From Roseobacter sp. (GTDB lineage Bacteria > Pseudomonadota > Alphaproteobacteria > Rhodobacterales > Rhodobacteraceae), in the NCBI GenBank assembly GCA_015665415.1, contig JADFAE010000004.1, positions 62,001 to 126,000 on the forward strand: a stretch of 64,000 nt of DNA. The letters are read 5' to 3'. The translations under genes and the position numbers were made by a program. Positions within the stretch are counted from its first letter, which is position 1. Every line of letters begins with the position of its first letter. Under the pieces are notes generated by a model, which saw only the letters and a list, made by a program, of their open reading frames with translations, ran no database searches and was not told the origin of the DNA. This document shows, piece by piece, positions 34,602-42,780 of this stretch.

Positions 34602-35936
34602 TCAGCCCATCAGGCTGGAATGAATATCCATTGCAGCGTCGCGACCCTCGGCCACGGCGGTCACGGTGAGGTCCTCGCCACCCAGGGCACAATCGCCCCC
34701 GGCCCAGACATTGGCCACCGAGGTGCGCCCCCTGGCATCCACCAGGATCTTGCCCCCCTCCAGCTCCAGCGCCTCTGGCTGCCCTTCCAGGCTTTGTCCG
34801 ATAGCCTTGTAGACCTGATCAGCCGCCAGCCGCGTGGTTTCTCCGGTACCAGAGACCCGGCCCTCTTCGACAGAGGTATATTCCAATTCGATCTCAGATA
34901 CCGCGCCATTGCCGTGAATGGCTTTTGGCATCACGTTGAACATCAGCGACACCCCCTTGGAGGCTGCCAGATCTTGCTCGAACCGGCTGGCGCCCATGTC
35001 CTCGCGCCCACGGCGATAGGCGATGGTAACGCTTTCGGCCCCCAGCAGCTTGGACTGTACAGCCGCATCCACCGCCGTCATGCCCCCGCCGATGACCACA
35101 ACATTGCGGCCCACGGGCAAGGCGCTCAGATCTTTTGCCTGGCGCAATTCCTCGATGAAATTCACCGCGTTGCGCACGCCGCTTTTCTCTTCTCCGGCGG
35201 CGCGCAGCGTATTGACCCCAGCCAGGCCAATCGACAGGAACACCGCATCATGGTCCGCACTCAGCCCTTCCAAGGTGATATCCTGACCCAGCATCTTGCC
35301 ATATTGCATGGTGATACCACCGATTTGCAGCAGCCATTCGACCTCGCGGGCGGCAAAATCATTGGTCGACTTATAGGCGGCGATGCCAAATTCATTGAGG
35401 CCGCCCGCCTTGGGTTTGGCGTCATAGACCGTCACCGCATGTCCAAGCATCGCCAGACGATGCGCCGCCGCCAGCCCCGCCGGACCCGCGCCCGCAACAG
35501 CCACCGTCCTGCCAGTGCTTGGGGCACGGTTAAAGGGGTGCACCCCGTTTTCCATCAGGATGTCGGTGGCAAAGCGCTGCAACCGGCCGATCTCCACCGG
35601 CTTGCCCTCGGCGGCTTCCCGCACGCAGGCCTCTTCGCACAGGGTTTCGGTCGGACAGACCCGCGCACACATACCACCCAGGATATTCTGATCCAGAATG
35701 GTCTTGGCAGCCGAAGTGGGGTGCCCCGCTTGGATTTCACGAATGAATTGCGGAATATCGATGCTGGTCGGGCACGCGGTCATGCAAGGTGCATCATAAC
35801 AAAAGTAGCAACGATCCGCAGCGACCGCAGCCTCATGCGCATCATACGCCGGGTGCAGATCCACAAAATTATCGGCGATCTCAGGAGCGGCCAATCGCCC
35901 CGCCTGGATCCCAGATGCCTGATGGCCGTTCGCCAT
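34602..35936 (-). CDS. preT: NAD-dependent dihydropyrimidine dehydrogenase subunit PreT
   Basis: A 444-residue flavoprotein that passes electrons from NADH to PreA. It starts with the GltD-like N-terminal cysteine domain (CYFCYDAPCMTACPTSIDIPQFI, then MCARVCPTETLCEEAC). FAD- and NAD-binding motifs follow: VAVAGAGPAGLAAAHRLAMLG and VVVIGGGMTAVDAAVQ. The C-terminal end, NVWAGGDCALGGEDLTVTAVAEG, is typical of the family. I choose ATG 35936 (MANGHQASGIQAG), preceded by AGGGAGA; the frame runs 93 nt further without family resemblance. A variant RutR-like palindrome lies 55 nt upstream. Confidence 0.94.
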   Translation of the reverse strand: MANGHQASGIQAGRLAAPEIADNFVDLHPAYDAHEAAVAADRCYFCYDAPCMTACPTSIDIPQFIREIQAGHPTSAAKTILDQNILGGMCARVCPTETLCEEACVREAAEGKPVEIGRLQRFATDILMENGVHPFNRAPSTGRTVAVAGAGPAGLAAAHRLAMLGHAVTVYDAKPKAGGLNEFGIAAYKSTNDFAAREVEWLLQIGGITMQYGKMLGQDITLEGLSADHDAVFLSIGLAGVNTLRAAGEEKSGVRNAVNFIEELRQAKDLSALPVGRNVVVIGGGMTAVDAAVQSKLLGAESVTIAYRRGREDMGASRFEQDLAASKGVSLMFNVMPKAIHGNGAVSEIELEYTSVEEGRVSGTGETTRLAADQVYKAIGQSLEGQPEALELEGGKILVDARGRTSVANVWAGGDCALGGEDLTVTAVAEGRDAAMDIHSSLMG

Positions 35937-35990
35937 TGGGTGTCTCCCTGATTGAATTCTTATCCCATTCAGAGTGCCACAGATTTTATT

Positions 35991-36006
35991 TTTATCAACT
36001 GGTAAA
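35991..36006. promoter_or_regulatory. Variant RutR-like palindrome upstream of preT
   Basis: TTTATCAACTGGTAAA is itself near-palindromic (TTTAyCA-nn-TGrTAAA) and agrees with TTGACCAnnTGGTCAA at 11 of 14 fixed positions. It lies 55 nt upstream of preT. It may be the site for one of the two tetR products. Confidence 0.55.
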
Positions 36007-36084
36007 ATTTTTAAAATGACAAATTCCATCTCCCCCCTGAAATCCCCCTAGGTATGGCATTGTAAGCAATGGATGTTTTGCGCC

Positions 36085-36099
36085 GCTCAAATATTGAGC
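36085..36099. promoter_or_regulatory. Perfect inverted repeat in the preT-ridA gap
   Basis: GCTCAA-ATA-TTGAGC is a perfect 6-bp inverted repeat in the 376-nt gap between preT and the ridA-family gene. No regulator can be assigned. The rest of this gap holds the preT promoter region and the ridA terminator; I see no gene. Confidence 0.35.
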
Positions 36100-36226
36100 A
36101 TCACCAATGCCCCCTAGCAGACAAGGCGGTTTCCCCACGGGAAAGGACCAAAGCAGGAGGTATCCAGGAAAGGAAGAAGGCAAAATGAATGCGTCATCTT
36201 CTGGCCGCCCATGGATGAGCAAGCAC

Positions 36227-36256
36227 AAAAAAGGGCCAAGAGTTTCCTCTCAGCCC
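36227..36256 (-). terminator. Intrinsic terminator after the RidA-family gene
   Basis: On the minus strand GGGCTGAGAG pairs with CTCTTGGCCC (two G-U pairs) and is followed by TTTTTTG. It lies about 57 nt past the stop at 36313. Confidence 0.8.
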
Positions 36257-36312
36257 ATCTGGCAAACCGCAGTCCTAGCGCCCGCACCTGATCCTGTTAC
36301 CTGAACCTGCGA

Positions 36313-36711
36313 TCAGTTGGCCAATACAGCGGTGGCTTCGATTTCGACCTTTGCCTCATCTTCAACCAGCGCAGAGACCACAACCATGGTCATGGCAGGA
36401 AAATGATAACCCATGACCGCGCGATAGGCGGCACCCACTTCGGCCTGATGTGCCAGATATTCCGCCTTATCGGTAACAAACCAAGTCAAACGAGTAATAT
36501 CGCTGGCCGTGCCGCCGGCGGTTTCCACCACATCCAGGATATTGCGCAGCGCCTGGCGCATCTGACCGATAAACCCCTGCTCTTCAAAGATCTGATCCGC
36601 AGTCCAACCGATCTGTCCGCCAACAAACAGCAGCTTTCCTTCGGCGACCATGCCATTGGCATAGCCTTTGGCCGGTTTCCACCCTTCAGGATGAACAGAA
36701 ATGGCTGGCAT
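36313..36711 (-). CDS. RidA-family protein lacking the usual catalytic arginine
   Basis: A 132-residue YjgF/YER057c/UK114-fold protein. Family features are LLFVGGQIGW, MRQALRNILDVVETAGGTASDITRLTWFVTD and the C-terminal VEIEATAV. In imine-deaminating RidA the arginine of a PAR motif is essential; here the matching place reads FPAMTM, with Met107 instead. It may therefore be a non-deaminase Rid subgroup member. RutC in the Rut pyrimidine pathway is of the same superfamily, which fits its place beside preTA. I choose ATG 36711 with AAGGAGAG upstream. A TGGTCAA half-site lies at 36735-36741. Confidence 0.88.
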   Translation of the reverse strand: MPAISVHPEGWKPAKGYANGMVAEGKLLFVGGQIGWTADQIFEEQGFIGQMRQALRNILDVVETAGGTASDITRLTWFVTDKAEYLAHQAEVGAAYRAVMGYHFPAMTMVVVSALVEDEAKVEIEATAVLAN

Positions 36712-36741
36712 GAAGCTCTCCTTGCATTGCGACATGGTCAA

Positions 36742-37060
36742 AGTCTACAGGCAATATCAGAGATTTGGGATCTTATTTCAAGCTTAAAATTTATAACTCT
36801 GAAGCAAAATACGGGTTACGGCATCTTTGCCCCAGGCAGAGCCCAAAAAGGAACCGCGCCAACCCGGATGGGTGGCGCGGGCTTCAAAACTCGCAGGCTA
36901 CAAACCCTGTGCCCGGGGGACTCAGGACATTCCCAGCGCTTCTTTGATACATGTTCTGCATTGTCGCTTAGATGTACCTATACTGGCTTTCTTGACTACT
37001 AAACGCCTTCAGAACCGACTAAACGGCCACCCTGTAAATCGAAGGTTGGCTTGAGAATGC
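36742..37060. other. Gap at the left edge of a low-GC accessory region
   Basis: No gene is seen in this 319-nt stretch. It contains a strong hairpin, CCGCGCCAACCC / GGGTGGCGCGG (36854-36880), flanked by CCCAAAAAGG on the left. On the minus strand it could act as a weak terminator. From here to about 42000 the sequence is more AT-rich and sparsely coding. Confidence 0.5.
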
Positions 37061-37315
37061 ATGGTTGGCATCATGCTGGCAAATCCAGCGCTGGCGCAAA
37101 GCATTGATCTCTCATCAGTAAAGAACTTGCTGCAAGGCATCGTCGACACGATCACCGCCCCCTTGGGAATCGTGATCGACACGCTGGCCCTGATCGGCGT
37201 GTTCCTGTCCTGGCTCTCTGGCATTCTGGATTGTCGCCAAGCGCTTTGGGTGCTCCTGGCCATCGCTGGCATCGCAACCGCACCCACCATTGTCGCCGCC
37301 ATCTGGAGTACGTGA
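37061..37315 (+). pseudogene. VirB2/TrbC-like pilin relic, truncated signal peptide
   Basis: The 84-residue frame matches the TrbC/VirB2 major pilin layout of type IV secretion. A signal-peptidase-like end, NPALAQS, is followed by IDLSSVKNLLQGIVDTITAPLGIVIDTLALIGVFLSWLSG and a second hydrophobic segment, ALWVLLAIAGIATAPTIVAA. The expected hydrophobic core of the signal peptide is missing. Only MVGIMLA precedes the cleavage-like site, and an in-frame TGA at 37052-37054 closes the frame just upstream. No other virB genes follow; I see only non-coding sequence downstream. I infer a relic of a conjugative element, though a short functional form cannot be excluded. Confidence 0.6.
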
Positions 37316-38489
37316 CACACAATGACCGCACCAACCCGTCCCTTGCCGCATCATTCAACTCATTGTCCTCGGCACGGTATAGTACTGAATCAGCTATAGA
37401 GAACTGAAGTGACTTCAGTGCGTAAGACTCGAATGGAATCCTGGAATCCCACGCCTTTACGCTCCGAAAAGACTCTGTTCGAGCTTTGGAGAACTTATTT
37501 TGGTCGAAGAGCTGGAAACAAATCTCTGACAACATTGCACGACATACGCAAAGGACGTCATCTGGTTGTATGCCGTACTCATCTGGATTCCATGTTTTAG
37601 CAAAATGAAAAGCCAGAGGAAGCGTTCTAAGCCCTCTACGAATTCTAAGTTCTGGTGCTCCAACGAAATCCATTGCCGTCCTTCAAATACGTGCCTAGGG
37701 AAAGTGAAATTACCCCCCTTTGAAACTCTACCACATCCCCACCTAGACCGAACTCTCGCAGATCGGTACTTCTCCTCTCGGCCCTTAGCCGCCATTCGTT
37801 TTTGTTAATATTGAACGACGCAGCTTCTCCAAAGCCGACATCGCCTTGGTGAGGCTTGCTACCCACACGCCACCAATGACTTTGAGGGAGTTAGGATAGG
37901 CTACCTTCGACGGCCTGGACATTGAGTGCTTGCTGTTCCGGCAACAGACTTTCCGCCTTGCACGCATTTGGATTGCGTAGCGTTTTTGGCACCACACTTG
38001 CGGCTCTTACGCTTGCGATCTTATTTGCGCCATTCTTGCTTCGGGAAAGTTCTTGTAACTTCGCTAGACCGCACAGCGCTCAAGATCCCCTTTGAACATC
38101 GAAGCGCGTGGGGGGATTTCAGGTTTGAGCGCTTGTCAGCCGAGCCTTTTTGATGGCTCCACAAGGACTTCTGGATCAGATTTTCGGATCAAACATTTAT
38201 CGCGCGGTGAGCCAATGGCCATAACAAACCGACTTTCAGCCCTCCCATTGAGGATTGATTTAGCGAAAGGGTGCAGCCATGATCGTGCAAATGGCGATTG
38301 ATCTTTCAACCCATATAGCCGAATACCAATTGCCCTGAGATATCCAACTCAACTTCGTGGCAGATCAAAAGATTGAGCCCGGAAACACAACAACGCCGCT
38401 TACGGATGCTCGCGGTGGGCATCCGAGGAAGGAAGATAGGTGCGGGTCGCATCAAGCAACCTGCACCGCTAAATACTCAGTAGTCGCAA
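37316..38489. other. Non-coding or eroded stretch of the accessory region
   Basis: About 1.2 kb in which I find no convincing gene on either strand. Several open frames of 60-170 codons exist on the minus strand (for example 37152-37673 and 37457-37795). They overlap each other, lack ribosome sites and recognisable domains, and one runs backwards through the pilin relic. The stretch may hold a decayed gene, but I cannot support one. Confidence 0.6.
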
Positions 38490-38804
38490 TTATTGTTTGT
38501 AAGAACACATCTCGCTACTGGATTGTGTTTCAAAAACTTTAACCGTTTTCCCGGCGTAGTAGTCCGCGTTTAGGTCTTTCACGTTGCTGTGACTAGACAA
38601 GACTGCGTTTCCGTTACAATTCCTGTCGAAGGTTGCGCAACCACCACCAAAACGGCATTCAGATTGGACGGTGACCCCCTTATACCATTGGCCATCTGAA
38701 AGAATTGAAAGCTCTTTCGCTTGGGAGGGAGTGGAGAATGTAGCGAATGCAGCCAAGGTGAGCACACCAATCAATGCCCTAGCGGTGTAGGTTTTGGTTT
38801 TCAT
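38490..38804 (-). CDS. Small secreted cysteine-containing protein
   Basis: No named family recognised. From ATG 38804 the product is 104 residues with a good Sec signal peptide (MKTKTYTARALIGVLTLAAFATFSTPSQA) ending at SQA-KE. A mature part of about 75 residues with four cysteines (SECRF, GGCATF, RNCNGN, EMCSYKQ) follows, which could form two disulfides in the periplasm or outside. GGAGAA lies 9 nt before the start, which supports real translation. It stands alone in a low-GC region next to an IS relic, so recent gain is plausible. I infer nothing more about function. Confidence 0.75.
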   Translation of the reverse strand: MKTKTYTARALIGVLTLAAFATFSTPSQAKELSILSDGQWYKGVTVQSECRFGGGCATFDRNCNGNAVLSSHSNVKDLNADYYAGKTVKVFETQSSSEMCSYKQ

Positions 38805-38889
38805 GTAGTGGTTCTCCAATCGGAACAAGGAAAAAATTACCGCGCGTAATGAGTGATATCAACTGTCGCAGACTATTCTTCTGTATGCA

Positions 38890-39190
38890 AACATTGATCA
38901 GCCCCACTTGAGTGGTCCAGTTTGAATGGCGGTGCATGATTGATCTCGACACCATCGGAACGAGTTCCGGAGCCGGCGTGCGGTGGCCCAAAACCCTGTG
39001 TGGACATTTGGTGTTGTAGTGTTTCCCGCCGACCGACAGGTGAATGGCACAATCACCGAAAGGTTCCATTGTTCGATCAGAACTTGTGTTTCACGAAGCC
39101 AGTAGAAGACTTCACCGTTGAGCTATTCACCCTTCATTCGCGTGTTGAATGTCGCGTTCTTTGTCCATCCAGAAAACTTCCTCCATTCCA
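38890..39190 (-). pseudogene. IS3-family transposase (OrfB C-terminal) relic
   Basis: Reading the minus strand across frames gives an eroded integrase C-terminus. FNTRMKGE-stop-LNGEVFYWLRETQVLIEQW corresponds to the usual FNARxRDELLNGEIFYxLREAQ and IEQWR pattern. A frameshift follows, then KHYNTKCPHRVLGHRTPAPE and HRHSNWTTQVGLI, which corresponds to the HYNTxRPHSALGYRPPAPE motif. A TAG replaces a Leu codon and at least one frameshift is needed, so it cannot be functional. The DDE catalytic part further upstream is not recognisable. It marks past insertion activity in the accessory region. Confidence 0.75.
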
Positions 39191-39395
39191 AGCTAGGGAA
39201 GTTTTGGGAAGCGTTTCGAGCATCCGTACATATCTACCTGCTGCATGAGGAAGACCAAAAGGACGACGAAAGAGTGGTTGGCCCAGCTCGATACGCCCAT
39301 TTTGAACAAGTATTTCAACTGCCAGCCGCACATGATGAGATACCTTTGGCGTGGTTACTTCAATTCAAACCCTCAACTATGTGCGCGTTTTGTAG

Positions 39396-39770
39396 CTATT
39401 CGTCGCCCTCTATTTTTGGATGTTTCCACAACGTGACGGCATCTGACACCGTGACCCAAGCGAATGAACCCCACATTAGCACAAGGAAGATGATGTGCCC
39501 AATGCCGAAGAACCAACGGTCAGATAGGAAAAGGAAAGTGACAAGCCCGAATGCGATCCCCCCAAAGACGAGCAGGCTGACAATGCTAAACGCGTCGCGG
39601 ATGAGCACTGAATAGTTTCCGTCGTCAGAGGCATATAAATCGGAACGATAAAAAGCTTGTTCATTGATCTCTTTGAACTGCAAAGTGGATCCATCTTTTC
39701 GGCGTTTACGCATTGGCCTAACTTGCGGGACAGCTGTGTTCATTCCGTTCTCATTTTCTTCCAGTTTCAT
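39396..39770 (-). CDS. Small two-helix membrane protein (unknown function)
   Basis: The 124-residue product has a polar, basic N-terminal ~55 residues (MKLEENENGMNTAVPQVRPM...) and then two predicted membrane helices, AFSIVSLLVFGGIAFGLVTFLFL and FFGIGHIIFLVLMWGSFAWVTV. A short acidic tail ends in HPKIEGDE. No family is recognised. It starts 11 nt after the stop of the upstream membrane protein gene, so the two form an operon. No strong ribosome site is seen, which fits translation coupled to the upstream gene. Codon use is more AT-rich than in the flanking housekeeping genes. Confidence 0.7.
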   Translation of the reverse strand: MKLEENENGMNTAVPQVRPMRKRRKDGSTLQFKEINEQAFYRSDLYASDDGNYSVLIRDAFSIVSLLVFGGIAFGLVTFLFLSDRWFFGIGHIIFLVLMWGSFAWVTVSDAVTLWKHPKIEGDE

Positions 39771-39781
39771 CCGCTGGCCGT

Positions 39782-40504
39782 TCAGGGCTTTGGAAAATAA
39801 TAGTCATGTACGAAACCAAGCATCGCCGAGACACCCAATAGCAGTGTGATCACCAAAACAGGCAGCGCCATACCTTTGAAAAACGCGGCCCCTTTCATGC
39901 TTGGCTGAACTAGGTGCTGAGGCGAAGAGGCGCCTTGTTCGGTATCTTCGACAACTGGATAAACACCATGTGGGGCAAGCTGCGAAAATGTCATGGCAGC
40001 CTGCACAACCACAAGAACGGCGACAATGGAATAAACCCCAAGGCCAGGATTACTTGCGCTCCAGATATAAAAATAGCACACCATAAGTATGACGAGCAGG
40101 CCGACGCTGAGTGTGTATCCGATATGAAGAACTGGAATAATCGCGACGCTTTTCCCGCATAACGCACAGCGATACTTGCTAACTGCATTGTACAGATCCC
40201 AACTGTGTTCCGTAGCAATGAGGCGCGCGGCGTCATCACAGTCACAGCGCCGCACGGGTAGAGCTGTGCCTATGGGACGGGGTGTCCTGCGGCCACGCCA
40301 CCATTGTATGCTCACAAAAAACGCCCAAACCAGATCGATCAACCAGAGTAAGATTCCTAAAAAGGTCATGAAAACGCTGAGAACCAAGAGCGATGCCACG
40401 ACAAATAGGATCAGCTGTATCAAGCCGGTAATCGGCTTTTTCATCAACAGCGAGCCGAGACCGGGGATGATCAGGTTACACAAGATTTTTATCATGCGGG
40501 ACAT
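39782..40504 (-). CDS. Polytopic membrane protein with N-terminal TM2-like segment and cysteine pairs
   Basis: The 240-residue product begins with NLIIPGLGSLLMKKPITGLIQLILFVVASLLV and a second helix, LGILLWLIDLVWAFFVSI. This arrangement resembles TM2-domain proteins: short helices with a polar turn and a Gly-rich start. A cytosolic-looking loop holds two cysteine pairs, CDCDD and CALCGKS, that could bind a metal. Three more helices follow. It pairs with the small membrane protein downstream. Function is unknown. It lies in the low-GC accessory region without phage or plasmid genes beside it. Confidence 0.7.
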   Translation of the reverse strand: MSRMIKILCNLIIPGLGSLLMKKPITGLIQLILFVVASLLVLSVFMTFLGILLWLIDLVWAFFVSIQWWRGRRTPRPIGTALPVRRCDCDDAARLIATEHSWDLYNAVSKYRCALCGKSVAIIPVLHIGYTLSVGLLVILMVCYFYIWSASNPGLGVYSIVAVLVVVQAAMTFSQLAPHGVYPVVEDTEQGASSPQHLVQPSMKGAAFFKGMALPVLVITLLLGVSAMLGFVHDYYFPKP

Positions 40505-40602
40505 CCAACTGGAGTGAACAAGAGCAGCGAGAGATGAAGCTTCGAAAATCGCAATGGATCATATTGCACTGGCGATTTCAAACAGCTTAAACGAGTATTT
40601 GA

Positions 40603-41142
40603 CTAGTTATAGTTTCCGCTAAAACAATACTCCCTAAGGGTCCCTACAGCTTTTGCGCTTCCGCTCATTGCGTAGGTGAATATGACGGCATCATCATGTC
40701 CGTAGAGCAACGCCAGTGTTTGCGATCGCGCGAAATTCCTTAAGAACGCTTCGTTCACCGCGAAGCTTGCATGCCAGACGTTTATGCCCCCGTCGTCGCG
40801 TTGCCATTCAACATCGATAACAGTGGTTTCGTTTTTGCCATTTGCATATGTGTAGGACAAGGTCACGGGAAATTGAGTTTCATTTCCATGCTGCAATGGA
40901 GCGTCAGGTAAGGTCTTGAGAACCATGAACACGTCCTGGTTCGCTCCTTCAGCCACCATGCAGCTGAGTTGCAAATCAAACAAGCCGTCTTGTGCATTTA
41001 AGGCATAGGCTCCGTGAACCCCTTGGGTTCCTACATTGGTCCCACTGGTCCAGTCATCAGCAAGCGTCGAAGTTGGAAAAACATTGGCTGCAAGAACGGC
41101 AAACCCTATGGTCAATTGAATCATGTTCATTCGATTATCCAT
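40603..41142 (-). CDS. Secreted protein of unknown function
   Basis: Up to 179 residues with a Sec signal peptide (MIQLTIGFAVLAANVFPTSTLA) and a mature domain beginning DDWTSGTNVGTQGVHGAYA. Two cysteines (LSCMVAE and REYCFSGNYN) are probably disulfide-linked. The C-terminal FTYAMSGSAKAVGTLREYC resembles the ends of IalB/DUF1176-like periplasmic proteins, but only weakly. Starts at 41142, 41130 or 41124 are all possible, and no clear ribosome site decides. It is the rightmost gene of the accessory region and has no operon partner. Confidence 0.68.
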   Translation of the reverse strand: MDNRMNMIQLTIGFAVLAANVFPTSTLADDWTSGTNVGTQGVHGAYALNAQDGLFDLQLSCMVAEGANQDVFMVLKTLPDAPLQHGNETQFPVTLSYTYANGKNETTVIDVEWQRDDGGINVWHASFAVNEAFLRNFARSQTLALLYGHDDAVIFTYAMSGSAKAVGTLREYCFSGNYN

Positions 41143-41975
41143 TAGCTTAGAAGTCAGCCTAAGAGACAGGGCTAAATAACTATGGGGTCATCTTCGCCTT
41201 CGTGTCTAGCGCACAATTGCAAGGAGCTTCTCGCTCGGGGGCTTTGCTGTCTTTCTCATCGTCCACTCCTCGTTGGTTACGATGAGCTAAGAACGCTCTC
41301 TTAGCAAACTGCCATATTTGGCCCCATAGCACTGATGTCAGACATCCTCGATATTGTTTGGGCTGACGCGTAAAGGATGGGTGGGCCGGGCATGTATTCA
41401 AAGATACTTGTAGCAATCACAAATGCGACCAGAAGTTCCAGAGAGGGCATTGGTTCATTCCAGTTTTCATAAGAGAGAGAGAAACCATAGGGCCATGCTC
41501 AGCGAGGCCCAAGTTGATTTGGCCTCGAGTCGGACGTTTGATCAACTGTAGCAAAAGTCAACTTTCTCCACACAACTGCCGTTGGTGCAGGTCACGGCGA
41601 ATGACCGCTTCCCACCTATCCGTTAGTCAGGGCCATCTGATGCAAGTACGGAACGAATGTCGTGTTGGGGCTGAGAGCAGCCATCCGCAACCTTGCATGG
41701 ATCAGCGCTACCCTCGCAGACCGCCCACAACGGCAGCTATGCGCAGGTAGCGACCTTTGCAAAGTCCAGAAATCTACCAAGAACCCAAGTCTGAAGGCGC
41801 TGCATTGCCGAGTTAGAACCGGTCATTGCTGAGGCATGCGGCGAGATCCTAAACTGGAGTTTGCATATTCTGCTTCGCTTACCTGAAGATCGAGATCCAT
41901 CTGAACTGCTTTAACTCGTAAGTAGTCACCAACAACGCCCTCAGACAGGTCAGGCATATCCTGTGTTCCACGGCA
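41143..41975. other. 833-nt stretch without a supported gene
   Basis: I see no credible coding frame, RNA gene or IS end here. Short frames (for example 41180-41416 minus, 41514-41750 plus) lack ribosome sites and domain signatures. This marks the right-hand end of the sparsely coding region before the IclR/TRAP operon. Confidence 0.6.
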
Positions 41976-42770
41976 TTAGCCTTCAGTCACTTGACCTTGA
42001 TGAAGCTCGCTCAAGCGCATCGCAGCGGTTTTCAATGGCCCGAGGAATTCGAGAATCTGGTTCAGTGAATGGCGTTGAACCGGGGCGTGAACTGAAAGGG
42101 TAGCCACCAGTCTACGCTGAGTGTCGAGGATGGGTACAGCAATCGCTGTCATGCCGGTCATGAACTCCTCATCATCTGTCGAGTAGCCGCGCTCCCGGGT
42201 CTTATGCAGCTCTGCTCGTAGCGCATCAGGACTGGTGATTGTCTGTGCTGTTTGCGCCTCCAGAGCCCGGGCGGAGAGCACGCTGTTTAGGGTCGCGCTA
42301 CGTAATGTCGACAAATACATCTTGCCACTGGCCGTGCAGTGAAACGGCACCTGGGTCCCAATGGGTAGCTGAATGCGCAGTGGCCATTTGGTCTCAACCC
42401 GGTCCAGATAGGTCATGCCTTCGCGATCTGGTGTCGCCAAATTGCAGGTCTCACCGATTTCCTCGGCCACGGCTTTGAGAATGATCAGCCGTGCTGTGCG
42501 CAGATGTTCAGATGAAATGGTGTTGACGGCCAGTGACCTCAGTCTGGGTCCGGGGCCATAGGAGCGACCGTCAAGATCTCGTTGTAAAAACCCTTCCTCT
42601 TCAGCGGTTTGCAACAATCGATGCAGGGTGGGCTTTGGCAAACCCAGGGCCTCAACCAGTTGTGCAGGCTTAACAGCGACGCCGCGCCGGACGACCTCCT
42701 CCAGGATCAACAGTAACCGCAGATTGGTTGGGATCTGTGTTTCTTTGGTGGAGCTCGTCTGGTCGGTCAT
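41976..42770 (-). CDS. IclR-family transcriptional regulator
   Basis: A 264-residue regulator. A winged helix-turn-helix (about 17-80) contains ALGLPKPTLHRLLQTAEEEGFLQRD. An IclR effector domain follows with YLDRVETKWPLRIQLPIGTQVPFHCTASGKMYL and the C-terminal DDEEFMTGMTAIAVPILDTQRRLVATLSVHAP. It is the last gene of the TRAP operon, 10 nt after dctM, so it is made together with the transporter. It likely controls the operon and the divergent GMC oxidoreductase through the palindrome at 46162-46180. The effector is probably the transported compound or a metabolite of it. Confidence 0.93.
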   Translation of the reverse strand: MTDQTSSTKETQIPTNLRLLLILEEVVRRGVAVKPAQLVEALGLPKPTLHRLLQTAEEEGFLQRDLDGRSYGPGPRLRSLAVNTISSEHLRTARLIILKAVAEEIGETCNLATPDREGMTYLDRVETKWPLRIQLPIGTQVPFHCTASGKMYLSTLRSATLNSVLSARALEAQTAQTITSPDALRAELHKTRERGYSTDDEEFMTGMTAIAVPILDTQRRLVATLSVHAPVQRHSLNQILEFLGPLKTAAMRLSELHQGQVTEG

Positions 42771-42780
42771 GGCGTCACAT

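Noticed and set aside
37152-37673. Minus-strand frame of 173 codons in the island
   Set aside because: Its last third is the reverse of the pilin relic, it has no ribosome site, and adjacent frames overlap it. It may be part of a decayed gene but cannot be supported.
38400-38440. GGATGC...GCATCC hairpin as a terminator
   Set aside because: No T-run follows on either strand and no gene ends nearby on the matching strand.
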